Below are positions 1 through 25,000 of a DNA stretch of 25,000 nt, one piece after another. Both the position numbers and the translations under genes were made by a program. The stretch is from Glandiceps talaboti (Eukaryota > Hemichordata > Enteropneusta > Spengelidae): positions 4,635,001-4,660,000 of the forward strand of contig NC_135561.1 of the NCBI RefSeq assembly GCF_964340395.1, in the 5' to 3' direction. Position 1 is the stretch's first letter. Each line of letters starts with the position of its first letter. A model generated the notes under the pieces. It was not told the DNA's origin, searched no databases, and saw only the letters and a list, made by a program, of their open reading frames with translations.

Positions 1-1939
1 TTCAGATTTAATTATTTAGATTCGGTGTATGTTAAAAGAAGCGTGGCACTCTCAATGGGCCATATTACATTTATAATCAAGCTTAGGGGGTTCTATCGTG
101 TCAAATTTCAAGTTATACCTTTTTGTCTCAACTTCAACTTCAACATTAAAATTTAAATTGGATGTTCATGTATGAGTTCACTGAATAAAGTGTGAATAAA
201 GACATTTAATGTATAATAAATCTCAATGTAAGTTTCATAAACCGAAACCAAAAATGATAAATATACGGGAGATAGCCTTACAGTTAAAGTGACGTCATTG
301 AGACACCATACGAACAGCCTCAACCACAAAGTAACCATAGGGTATATGTTATAAATAATTTCTTGATTTCACTGATCTCGGTGGGTAGCAGTAGACATGC
401 CCAAAGCATGGCGACAAATTTGAGAGAAAAAACAGAAATGTCTGAGACTTTTTTACTCTAGCATTTAAAACACGTAATACAATCTCTTGGAAATGCTATT
501 TGGCAAAACAGATACAAATTCAATAAATCAGATATATTTTATAAGAAATAAAAAACACAATGTTTGACACTGTGTATGCAGCTTAAATGCCGGTAATTCA
601 GATATAAGGTGGGAAACTATGTAAATTGAAGTGTTCTTCGTCAAGTAAAAGAGATGTGAGAAATAACTTGCATAGTTAATTGACAAATTAAAAACATTTC
701 ATTCATAGACCTATCCCTAGCAACAAGGTAAGTTTTCCTTTTTGTTATAAAATAGATGAATGTACCTGTTAACCTGTACAACGTATCGTTCGTGATCTTA
801 TTTCTAGTTCTATTAAACAAATGTCTCTATACAAGCGCTTTATCTTGCATTTCATTCACAATATAAAGGTTTCAAAAATTATGTTATAATTCCTGTGATA
901 AAAACGTAAAGCTAGAATTTAAAAAGGAAAAACTTTTATTAAAAAGTTCAAGCGTGATGTAAAACACTGATTAACAATGTTCTTTCCTAGTGATAGATTC
1001 TCTCGTCTGTTCAACATATACATGTATTTTTAAAATAATTAAATATTAAGGAACCTAAAGTCGTCACTATTTTTCTTGGATCGATGTTTATTTTGGCCGG
1101 AGTTCCCATCCCGAACTACGATTTTTATCCCACGTCCTTCTTTTGATATCATACCATAACTTGATACAGCATTCTTTCTAATCACAGGGCGTCATCAACA
1201 ACGATCCACGGTGGATTTCGAGTCCAGCTATGATCTAGGAAACCATATAAATGATGACTTGTTCTATAACTCCCTTCCCTCAACGCAATGTGTAAATATT
1301 CATAGCAGTGCAAACATTGAAACTGTACTAAACTTGTCAAAATTACTCTGGTAATCAGCACCTTGTATCACACTCTCTTGTCAAGATCTAGAATGACACA
1401 TCTTCACACATGATTAGTAATCATGTTACATCTCCGTCTTAACCCATGACCTGCAACATCACCATGGCAACTGAAAGAACAACTTGGTATGACGTCGTTG
1501 GATGAGGTAGTGATAGTGTTGATCTACCAGCAATGTCACAGTTTTCCTTGATTGGCACTGTAAAAGACATATACAAGGTATTTCAGCATTTTTGAATACT
1601 CCATAGACATGAAACACATGACAAATATTTGGTGTATGTCTTTGAACAAAACATGAAAAATTATAGAATATAGATTCGATGAAGACTAACAGAAATCTAA
1701 AAATACACCTAATTTGAATTGCTATATGAATAAATAAACCGATAACATTATTAACATTAATATTGCCACCTCGCAATACCACAGTTTGTAGTAAAGTAAT
1801 GCTGTAAGTTCAAATTAAAGTGCTATCTTATGGTAGAAGTAAATATACAAGACTTTTTAGAAATCAGTCGCAGCCCTTCCCCACCCTAAAAAGTCATTTT
1901 CGCCACAATGCATATAGATTCCTCTTCTATATTGTGCAC
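1..1939. other. non-coding stretch, no gene recognised
   Basis: AT-rich DNA with frequent stops in all frames. I see no exon with coding character and matched splice sites. A perfect CRE palindrome TGACGTCA lies at 290-297. A run at 1212-1226 matches the anticodon arm of a serine tRNA, but no full cloverleaf surrounds it. On the minus strand, AATAAA poly(A) signals (TTTATT on the + strand) lie at 1087-1092 and 935-940. They are the first canonical ones downstream of the minus-strand gene that ends near 2372, so part of this stretch could be its 3' UTR. Confidence 0.5.
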
Positions 1940-2126
1940 ATTCGCTCACGATGATGGACGACACCTAGATTTAGCCCACTCAAACTGCAATTGCGTTCAC
2001 TATATATAGTATGGACGACGCCTAGACTTAGCCCACTCAACTGCAATTGCGTTCACTATATATTATGGATAACGCTTAGATTTAGTGCATTAAAACTGCG
2101 ACTGCGCCCATGATGAAGGATGATGC
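1940..2126. repeat. degenerate tandem repeat, ~51-57 bp unit, 3 to 4 copies
   Basis: The motif GGACGAC-GCCTAGA-TTAGCCCACTCAA-CTGCAATTGCGTTCACTATATA recurs in order. Unit starts (GGACGAC, GGACGAC, GGATAAC, GGATGAT) fall at 1956, 2013, 2067 and 2118. Copies 1 and 2 are nearly identical, while copy 3 and the partial copy 4 are more diverged. No coding role is apparent. Confidence 0.85.
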
Positions 2127-2371
2127 TTTAAAAGCAAGTACCTTGTTGGACTACCACAGCTGTTTGTTTTTGTCTTCTTGAAGCAAATGGGTTGATGGCT
2201 GTGCATTGGTGATACTGTATGGTTCCTATTAAAACGCCATTAGAGTATTCTTTATATGCCTATAGACAAATGAATAAAACATTCATACCATTCATAACTT
2301 TACTCCTAAGTGAATCAAAATAAAAATATATTTTCAAACCTTCGTTTAGGAGTTAGGAAATCTGCATTCTT

Positions 2372-15984
<13,613 letters not shown>

Positions 15985-15988
<4 letters not shown>

Positions 15989-16007
15989 CTCAATAGCTCC
16001 ATTACAT
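15985..16007 (-). promoter_or_regulatory. two tiny upstream ORFs before exon 1's start
   Basis: Reading on the minus strand, ATG TAA (16007-16002) is a start-stop element. It overlaps ATG GAG CTA TTG AGA TGA (16002-15985), whose stop overlaps the first in-frame main ATG as ATGA. If the transcript starts upstream, initiation at the main frame would depend on reinitiation or leaky scanning. Confidence 0.4.
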
Positions 16008-17738
16008 GAGATATTCCCTCCATACGATCAGGTGTGCTCACATCACTGTTATGATACAATGCGCAAAATCTAGAGCTACATGTCTCCTTAAGAAACCAAT
16101 AATTGTGCGCAATGATAAAACATTGACCCCCCAAGTGACGGATAAATTACCTTGTTGTACGATTTTCCAACTCTGCCATCAAAAACATCAAACGGCATGG
16201 CGGTGCCATAAAACAGGTCGTATTGTTGTGCCACTGTGAGGCATGTTAGTAGTTTGCTGAAAAATACTGCTTGGTTTGGAAATTCAATTAAACGTTACAA
16301 AGAAAACTGTGGATCGCCACTCAATAGATCGGTGGGGTGAAACCCAGTCAATTCCTGTCGCTTCATTTCTTCTATTTAACAAAATCATTTCCATTGAGTT
16401 ACTGTATCAATTTCACTAATTAGCATTATAATAAGAAGACAGATGGCCCAAATAAAAAGAGTTCATTGTGGCACGCAAATTACAGAAGTGCTTTAAGTGG
16501 TTTTGCAATACACCGCTATGGACTACATTCCAAGTATCATTCTATGTGATTACCAATCTCGGGATCACGAGAATACCAGATGCCCCTGCATACAAAATAG
16601 CATTATAAAGATATATTTAAAAATTAAAAAACGACCGACCTACAATTCTATTTTCTGATTGAAACGTCTGTACTCCCCATTTCATTTATTCTATTTGGTC
16701 GTCAGTTTACTATCGAGCCTGTGTTTGGTGTTACAAATCGTATGATTCACCAATGAACAACCGGAATTCGATATCTACCCCAAGGGTTACAAGGTCAACC
16801 GACTGTCATATGATTGCCTTTCGGGATATTCAATTGAAAAGTACATTTGAAAACGAACATGAAACGCAAATATTCTAAGATCCTGTAACATTTTGAGAGC
16901 GTGTCTCTTGTAGTACGCTTATTTTCGCTTAGCCAAATTAGTCTTTCAACGTTATTCACCACACACACTGAGAAAAAAACCAATCTCAGTTTGCAGTCGC
17001 TCGACAAAGTAAATATGTATCAGACTGGTTAATATTCAACTACCTGTGAGATACGCAACTCAGTTACAAAGTTCATTATTGATAAACACACACACAAGGT
17101 GCGACCTTTACGAAGTTAACACCAGCATCGTAAGTCATTCAAATCTTTGATGAGTGGTTTTCAGTTGATATTTGGTCGATACAACTTTATTGACTATTGT
17201 AGACACATATATTAGGTACTCAACCCGAGTAATCCGTACCTATCGGATATATACACAAACATTTTCAATGCGTTGTGTGTGGGCATAAGGTGACGTCGTG
17301 ACATAGGGAAGTAGAACAGTGTGGGTGTTACGTTTGGAAAAAGACCATTTTTGATATTCTAATACTCCGTGTATATGGCAGTTATACATCAATATTCGTT
17401 GCAGACAAACAGACGCATAAATTATAAAGAGTGATACATACTGATACTTTTTTTTTAAATTTTGAAATGGCGGCAATGATACAAACTCTGAGTCGCGCAT
17501 GCTTTCGTGATTATGATGAATGATAGGTGAATTTGCCGCCTGTGACCTTGACACTTCTCATAAATCGACAACGCCCTCAGGCTTCCGAAATAAATAATGC
17601 AAATCGGATGCAGTTACAAACCTAATATCGTATTCTAGCAACTCTTATTGTTTCCATGTTGTATATTCCAGCAACAGTATACTAGTAATTCATTAGAAAA
17701 TGGCGGCAGTCAGGTCAAAGGTCAAACATTAAAAAACT
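15989..17738. other. intergenic region between divergent starts
   Basis: About 1.75 kb separate the minus-strand exon 1 from the + strand glycosyltransferase start. Promoters of both genes should lie here, but I see no convincing TATA box. Open frames of up to about 100 codons (16006-16239 on +, 16795-17007 and 17240-17554 on -) have no recognisable features and are probably chance. Confidence 0.5.
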
Positions 17739-18839
17739 ATGACGAACAAGGTCAAACAAGGCGTGGCAGCACTGGTAGTTCTACTTGTCGTGGCGACGTC
17801 GGTGTGGAAGTTACGAGAAGCAGTCTACCGTAACGTGAAGATGCCAACACGACAAAGTATAAATTCATCTCATTTGAGGACTGAAATAAATACTTATGGC
17901 GTTCTCCAGAGTGGATATGACGATGACATCAGTTTGAATAATTCAACGCCATTTCGAAAATATTTTAGCAAGCAATTACTCGATAAAATTGACAAATTCC
18001 ACGACGCATTTACGGGTACCTTGAAACCGCACAAAGACTTTGTAGTTCCCAACGTCATACACTATATATGGTTTTCTTGTCATGCATTTGAATTTGAAAA
18101 TTTGGTGAGCATCATCAGTGTGTTTAGATTCGTCAAAGCTGAGAAGATCATCTTTCACACGGACTGTGAGCCGACAGGCCATTGGTGGCAAGAAGCAAAA
18201 CGCGTTCCTACTTTGGAGGTCATTCACAGGGAACCGCCGAGAGAAATATTTGGAAAACAACTGAATCCTGATTGGCCAGAACATCAGAGTGACGTTGCTA
18301 GGTTACAGATACTTATGAATCAAGGGGGTGTTTACCTCGATACAGACATATTCATTTTGAAATCATTGGATCCATTGCGTTACTACGATTATGTCGTTGG
18401 GAGACAAAGTTCATGTTGTCTCAATAATGGAATTATTTTGGCATCGAAAAATTCTCAATTTTTGAGAATTTTCCACGAAAGTTATCGAGACTACAAAAGT
18501 TCATGTTATAGTTGTATTTCAATCAAAAAACAAAACGAGTTGGCCAAGGAAAACCAAGACTCTGTTCATATTGAAAACTATAGCCTAGTGCAACCAAATT
18601 TCAACGAATGGAGGACTATATTCAAAGGTAAATTTGACTGGAATACAGGCCACTATGCTGTACATCTATGGATGAAGCAATTCAAACAAAAAAACAAACA
18701 CTTTTTGTTCAACGATGAAAATATACGAACGATAGACACCGCCTTCGGTGAAATGTGTCGATATATATATTATAATAGTCCGGAGATCATTGCAAAGAAC
18801 TCTACACTTGCACCATCTCTGTGGTGGGAGAATATGTAA
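17739..18839 (+). CDS. DXD-motif glycosyltransferase, type II membrane protein, GT32-like
   Basis: An intronless 366-codon gene. An in-frame TAA nine bases before the ATG and a favourable A at -3 fix the start. Residues about 8-23 (VAALVVLLVVATSVW) form a membrane anchor after a short basic tail, typical of Golgi transferases. A stem follows to about residue 100. The catalytic part opens with VPNVIHYIWF (103-112), continues with HTDCEPTGHWW (140-150), and has the core SDVARLQILMNQGGVYLDTD (184-203). Asp201 and Asp203 are the DXD residues expected to hold the metal and nucleotide sugar. NGIILASKNSQF (230-241) is also family-like. Five N-glycosylation sequons are visible. The family includes OCH1- and A4GALT-type enzymes, which are retaining transferases using sugar nucleotides in the Golgi. 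Donor and acceptor cannot be read from the sequence. CC at 226-227 and CxxC at 256-259 are unusual cysteine pairs. The gene could be a member of an expanded intronless group. Confidence 0.93.
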   Translation: MTNKVKQGVAALVVLLVVATSVWKLREAVYRNVKMPTRQSINSSHLRTEINTYGVLQSGYDDDISLNNSTPFRKYFSKQLLDKIDKFHDAFTGTLKPHKDFVVPNVIHYIWFSCHAFEFENLVSIISVFRFVKAEKIIFHTDCEPTGHWWQEAKRVPTLEVIHREPPREIFGKQLNPDWPEHQSDVARLQILMNQGGVYLDTDIFILKSLDPLRYYDYVVGRQSSCCLNNGIILASKNSQFLRIFHESYRDYKSSCYSCISIKKQNELAKENQDSVHIENYSLVQPNFNEWRTIFKGKFDWNTGHYAVHLWMKQFKQKNKHFLFNDENIRTIDTAFGEMCRYIYYNSPEIIAKNSTLAPSLWWENM

Positions 18840-18846
18840 CAATTAA

Positions 18847-18852
18847 AATAAA
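18847..18852 (+). terminator. AATAAA poly(A) signal of the glycosyltransferase gene
   Basis: A canonical hexamer starting eight bases after the stop codon, which predicts a very short 3' UTR ending before the GA microsatellite. Confidence 0.7.
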
Positions 18853-18955
18853 ACAAAATTACACCTTTTTAAAATATCTCAAAATTGATATTCGATCAAG
18901 TTTAAATTTAGCATCGTCACCTCCTCTCGTTCAGTGATAACTAAAATTTAACACA

Positions 18956-20580
<1,625 letters not shown>

Positions 20581-20620
20581 TTTGTTTTGTCGTTATTTGT
20601 TTCATAATTCAATTACTGGA

Positions 20621-20776
20621 TTAATTGTTAGGGAAGTCCCAACCGGATCAGTAGTGATGAATTCACCACAGTTCTTTGATAAGAGTACTTTCTACCGACA
20701 TGTTGTAATAAGTACACCCCAATATGTGCTCAAGTCACCTTCGGCATGTATATATATACGTACGTTATTTACGTGA
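20621..20776 (+). other. coding-like patch with VVMNSPQF and VVISTPQY motifs
   Basis: An open frame with an acceptor-like sequence (TTAATTGTTAG|GG, ending at 20630) contains SVVMNSPQFF and, 17 residues later, HVVISTPQYVLKSP. These resemble each other and a third copy at 23275. Differences among the three are concentrated at third codon positions, as expected if the protein once mattered. It could be an exon, a decayed exon or a repeat. The family is not identified. Confidence 0.3.
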
Positions 20777-21019
20777 AAACCCGTATCTATTGACCAGCTG
20801 CATGTGTATTGTTATACCAAACGTGTAAAGCTGACAAGGTATTAAACTCAATTGAAATAGTGTCGCTGAAGAGAATACACGAAAGGAAAAGAATTGACCT
20901 CGAATGACCGGACGACTGATTGTGTATATGTACTGACTATGTGGTGATTTAATTGAATTCCCCAAATAAAAAATCCCCGAGTCCTTTATGTAGATCTGCA
21001 GAGCCACAGGGCAACCGGT

Positions 21020-21175
21020 ATGAGTTTCTCGGTTGACTTCAAACGTTTCAAAGACACGTTACTTGCACGATTAGATGATGACAATTCGGTTTATCTAAAC
21101 AGGCCATGGAAGTTTTCTGGAAAAAAAGATATTTTATTCTATGACAGGAATATCACGTGTCAGACCACCTTTTGA
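21020..21175 (+). CDS. small open frame, 51 codons, unidentified
   Basis: ATG at 21020 to TGA at 21175. The translation has a coding-like composition: KRFKDTLLARLDDDNSVYLN, RPWKFSGKKDILFYDR, then NITC, a possible N-glycosylation site. The frame is open upstream to about 20960, so it might be part of a larger exon. I do not recognise the family. It may be a gene fragment or chance. Confidence 0.3.
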   Translation: MSFSVDFKRFKDTLLARLDDDNSVYLNRPWKFSGKKDILFYDRNITCQTTF

Positions 21176-23212
21176 CGATAATAATATCCAAAAAAGACAA
21201 TTTTAAGTCCTCGATGAAACGTTACGGAGTGACATTTTTCGGGCAGTTCTCTTGACACTGGAGTATATTGTGATGGGGGTGGGAGAGACGCTTGACGAAT
21301 GACGGCGACCACAGTATACTATACACCGTAATGAAGACTGTAGGGAAATGCTACCAACGAAATCAAGTCAACATCTATGCTTCGTGATCATAAACGTGAT
21401 GTAGTCCAATGATATCAGTACACAGCCAGTATAGAAGGATTAAAAGTTGAAATAAATGCCTACATCCCATGGCATATCTCGTCAAGTATGGGCGGGAAAT
21501 CCGGGCGAACAATCCCGTTAACGTTTTTTTCTGTTTATGTATCTGATGATCCTTTGTGATTCAATTAGAAACGGTGGATTTATACAATAATGCGATTATC
21601 ATCCACTTCGATAATAGTGACAATTTCGTATTTAATGTCATTTGTAAAATTGTAAATATTTTCATCTTGCTGTTACGCAATTTATGCAAAGTACCAAATT
21701 CCACGTTGTTCTGTAGAGATTCTATAAAAACTATAAATATATTCTTGATAGTTATTGTTCTGGTGTATAAATACAAGCTAACTAAACCATTCAAATCCAA
21801 TGTTTATCTGTGATATACAGTAGTCCTTTGAGATCCATGTCACATTTTTATGTATTCGATTTCATTAGTATTAAAGGTCATTGACCCACGTTCTTGTAAT
21901 TTGCATTTATGATCGTTAGTATATCTATTCTCTTCTATTAAAAGATATTCAAATCCTTCGTTTTTAATTTGGAATTCAATTTCGGAATTCTAAAAGTCAA
22001 AAGTAGAATTGATTAAAACGGCTTGCAGTGACACCCGTGTTGTTTTGAGAAGTTAAAATTATTTTTTAATGAATGAAATTACAATGTCCAACATAATCTC
22101 TGGGAAGCATAATTAAAGGATGATGAATAATTACCGGACAGTAATAAAAAAAAAAATTTTCTACAAAGCAAAACAAGCACCGCGATGAATAAATCATCAT
22201 AGCGAATAGGTCAAGTGTTATATAGTTTGCTACTATGCAAATGTCAAAGTGGTGAATTGTCGATAAATGGTAAGGTATTTCAGTGTATGACCACACTGAA
22301 CACATCTCAATTTTAGATCTAAATATTGTCGTCAGTCACTCGCTCGACAAATATTTCTTTGTATATTGATGTAGAATGAAAAATATTGAACCCAACAACC
22401 CGTGCATGATGTGAAGGATTTTGGTTTACATAATAATGTCACGTGACTCTGATGATTAGGACACGTGACTTATCATTATGAGTCTCATGATAATTAATGT
22501 TAGTGGTCATTAGGTGTATCATATAATTCTAGGCCATATACCACTGATATTTTTCAGGGCGATTTCGTAAACAACAACATGATCACACTTTTACCCTTGG
22601 TAACATTTGCCTGCCTTCCTCATTATAGGTCTGATTCATCCTTGCATTCAACACCACCCGTGCTTTAGAAAACATAGCATTCTAAACTGCGGTAATTTCA
22701 CTCCGGAACAGGTATGCAATGAGATTGAATTCAACTCTAAATGATAAAAAGGTTTGATGTCTTAATTGTATACAGCCAGTCAGCTAGAGGCAGAGGCAGA
22801 CAGAACATCTTTAGGTAAAAAACTTAAGTTCTACGCCAGACATGCAAGTTCAACGCCTTATCTGTCGATTTAGAGAACCGTTCCATATTGAATAAATTAG
22901 TTTACTGCAGGTATATTGTTCTGTAATAATTGACACGTGGTAACTATCACATCCTATTCTCAGTGGTAATCCAAATTAAATAAATAAATGTACAATCAAC
23001 GTCCTTTAGGCAATGCCACGGTAAGGGGTTTTACGTACTGGTACACATGTATGTCTAGATGCATTGATGCAGTGTCTTGATATTGAGTGGCATGTTGAAG
23101 CGACCCTAATCAAATTCAATTTTTAATGCTTAGACAGATACGACGGAAACGACAGCTGAAGACAAACCTTCTAAAGTAGCTTTAATCCTCAAGTGATCAC
23201 ACAGATTGCAAC
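21176..23212. other. non-coding stretch, no gene recognised
   Basis: AT-rich. The paired frames of about 80 codons on both strands at 21556-21813 look like low-complexity chance. A 29-codon frame at 22579-22668 begins with a hydrophobic MITLLPLVTFACL 20 bases after an acceptor-like TTTTTCAG|GG, too little to call a gene. Confidence 0.5.
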
Positions 23213-23257
23213 GTGATTGTACACATTTTCTATTTCACTGCCCTTTTGCGGAAATAT

Positions 23258-23458
23258 AAACATCTACAGGGTCATGTTGTCATGACAACACCACAATTTC
23301 ATCAAATTTGTTTGTCATTTTTTAAAAGCAGGTTTGAATCTAAAGATTACGATTCACTCTACTTTATTTCATTAAATGTAAAAACAAGGCAACTTTGTAC
23401 TCAACATGATGGGTGTAATTTTTTAATTTTCGATGGCAAGCGTCCAGCAAATTCTTGA
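23258..23458 (+). other. coding-like patch with VVMTTPQF motif
   Basis: After an acceptor-like CATCTACAG|GG (exon would start about 23270) the frame reads GHVVMTTPQFHQICLSFFKS, then SKDYDSLYFISLNVKTRQLC. It ends in TGA at 23458. The motif matches the two in the patch near 20650. The order TPQ-F then CLSFF is loosely like the strands of an extracellular MAM-type domain, but that is only a resemblance. It may be an orphan or decayed exon. Confidence 0.3.
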
Positions 23459-25000
23459 TACCAATCCTTGTAAACTGGCAATAGTATCTGCATAATTATC
23501 AAGATGTAGGAGTTGCAGGTCCTCCCACAACCAACCCAACGTGACGTAATATTATACTTCCTCTAATCCGAGAAAGCTGGCACTGTCTTTTCGTATTCAG
23601 TCTTCATAAATATAATTTTGGAATTTTGTAAATGCCGATATCAGTTGTTTTTTCATCGTCGCAAACCACGGCCTGTTTTACGGCATCGTTCTTAACGCGA
23701 AGTGTAGCGGAAGAAATAACAGCTCTTGTTTGCGAGAACGTTTTTTTTTTTTATGTGAGTTAAAAAGAGAATAAATGCCCTTCAATCATTATAGTGTGTA
23801 TGTGTGTGATCACTTATATGTCAAGGTACTAAGTATGCCATTGAAACAAACATGGGAACCATGAATAAAAAAAACTTCAACAAGAAAATATGATTTCCCG
23901 TGATACCTAAATGCATTATTTGATAGAATGTAGATCTTGAGGAACACACATCTGGGAATATTATAAAGTTAAGCAATGTAATAACCATGATTCTATATAT
24001 GTTTTAACGTTTTCAGATAATTCCATTGTTCATTCCTACTCTGGTTTAAATTGAAATGTGTGGTTCTAAGTAAATGGTTAACATCTCGCTAAGTATAATT
24101 GTAGACACGAAGAGCGGCGACTTAGAAAGCCAAGACTCGACTATACTTGCGATATGAATTCAAACGAGAAGTGGACAACAATACGATAATCATTGCAGTG
24201 TACAGGGCGAAATGTACATATCACATTATTAACCTTCATTTCCATATTGAAATTTGGATAATAACTTTGCTTGTATGATGTTATGAACTTGCCAGCCTAG
24301 CTAATAGTTATACAGGTCAGAAACACATTTAATATTTTTACAGGACACTTTTGGGTAAACCCGGCTGTAATTGTGTCCGACGCGAAGCCGAGTGTGTGAG
24401 TGAGTGCGAAATACCTTGATTACCTTAGTATGCATGTGGACGTTGCTATGCCTTTACACATACATGTATGTCAACGTTGATGTGACTTTTACATATAATG
24501 TTCACTTTTTATAAGAGACGATTGTGTATGGCTAATTTCGAATGGGAAACACTGCATGGTGGGGATGGATAGTAAAAAGTTCTTATTATTTCGGAAATCC
24601 CAATTCGCCCTGAATACAATATCGCTGCATACAAAAGTTATTTGTGATCAATTGTAACGCCGAGAATTAATTTCCTCGCATACACAGTTGGCGCGATTTA
24701 TTAAGCCATTATTCTGCTTAAAACTGAAAGGGTATATCGTTTTCAAAGGCTACCGCCGTATATTAACGATAAGCAATAAAAATAAGAACTTACTAGGTAG
24801 AATCGTTAAAAGTCTTTCGCTGCTTCACATATATGTTATTTATCATGTCTAACTAGTTTTTTTGCTCTCTAGGGGAAAGTCGTTCTACGGTGGCGATTTC
24901 ATGTGTTTTCTAAACAGTTCCTCTTTTATGCGCACCTTTGTTGAAAATCTACGTAAGAGGTCAACCAGTTCAACTTTCGTTCACTGCGCTCCTCACAAGA
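23459..25000. other. non-coding stretch, no gene recognised
   Basis: AT-rich, with no open frame of note, no clear repeats beyond short homopolymers, and no RNA gene that I can recognise. Confidence 0.55.

Noticed and set aside
1205-1265. tRNA-Ser(CGA)-like arm, TGGACTCGAAATCCA on the minus strand
   Set aside because: Only the anticodon arm matches; I could not find the acceptor stem or a TTCGA-type T loop, so it may be a SINE relic or chance.
1459-1782. 107-codon minus-strand frame downstream of the cysteine-rich gene
   Set aside because: No motif, and its phase and position do not connect to exon 6 through a good acceptor.

Overview
This window looks like nuclear DNA from an animal, most likely an aquatic invertebrate. 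It is AT-rich and has long non-coding stretches. Simple repeats are abundant: (AT)n, (GA)n, (CA)n, (CATA)n, (GACA)n, (GTC)n-(ATC)n and (GATT)n. Coding exons are short, with GT-AG introns, and nothing resembles a bacterial operon, CRISPR array, rRNA or convincing tRNA. I cannot name the species or the phylum; the style of the two genes fits lophotrochozoan or invertebrate deuterostome genomes.

Two protein-coding genes can be supported, and they are transcribed divergently. On the + strand, 17739-18839 is an intronless gene for a 366-residue type II membrane glycosyltransferase of the DXD sugar-transferase (GT32-like) kind. It has an in-frame stop just upstream and a poly(A) signal directly after its stop. 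On the - strand I assembled by hand a seven-exon gene running from 15988 down to about 2372. Its exons are too short to stand out as open reading frames. Signal peptide, cysteine-rich ectodomain and a probable membrane-spanning tail are joined by six introns, all with GT-AG ends and compatible phases. The product of about 286 residues resembles the poorly characterised animal secreted proteins that Pfam splits into DUF7042-DUF7045. Its last exon is the uncertain part, because two acceptors 35 bases apart give a hydrophobic or a basic tail.

Layout from left to right: 1-2371, non-coding, with a tandem repeat of about 55 bp at 1940-2126. 2372-5782, exons 7 to 2 of the - strand gene, with introns carrying a (GTC)(ATC) triplet tract and a (GT)n tract. 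5783-15885, the 10.1-kb first intron, which holds most of the microsatellites, a 30-bp minisatellite, hairpins and a small cluster of E2F-like and CRE sites. 15886-15988, exon 1. 15989-17738, the intergenic space between the two divergent starts. 17739-18839, the glycosyltransferase, followed by a pure (GA)65 tract. 19089-25000, mostly non-coding, with two weak but interesting coding-like patches: a 51-codon ORF at 21020-21175, and two ORFs 2.6 kb apart that share a V-V-M-x-T-P-Q-F motif.

Both genes would act in or through the secretory pathway, one as a Golgi enzyme and one as a secreted or surface protein. Nothing in the sequence shows that they work together.
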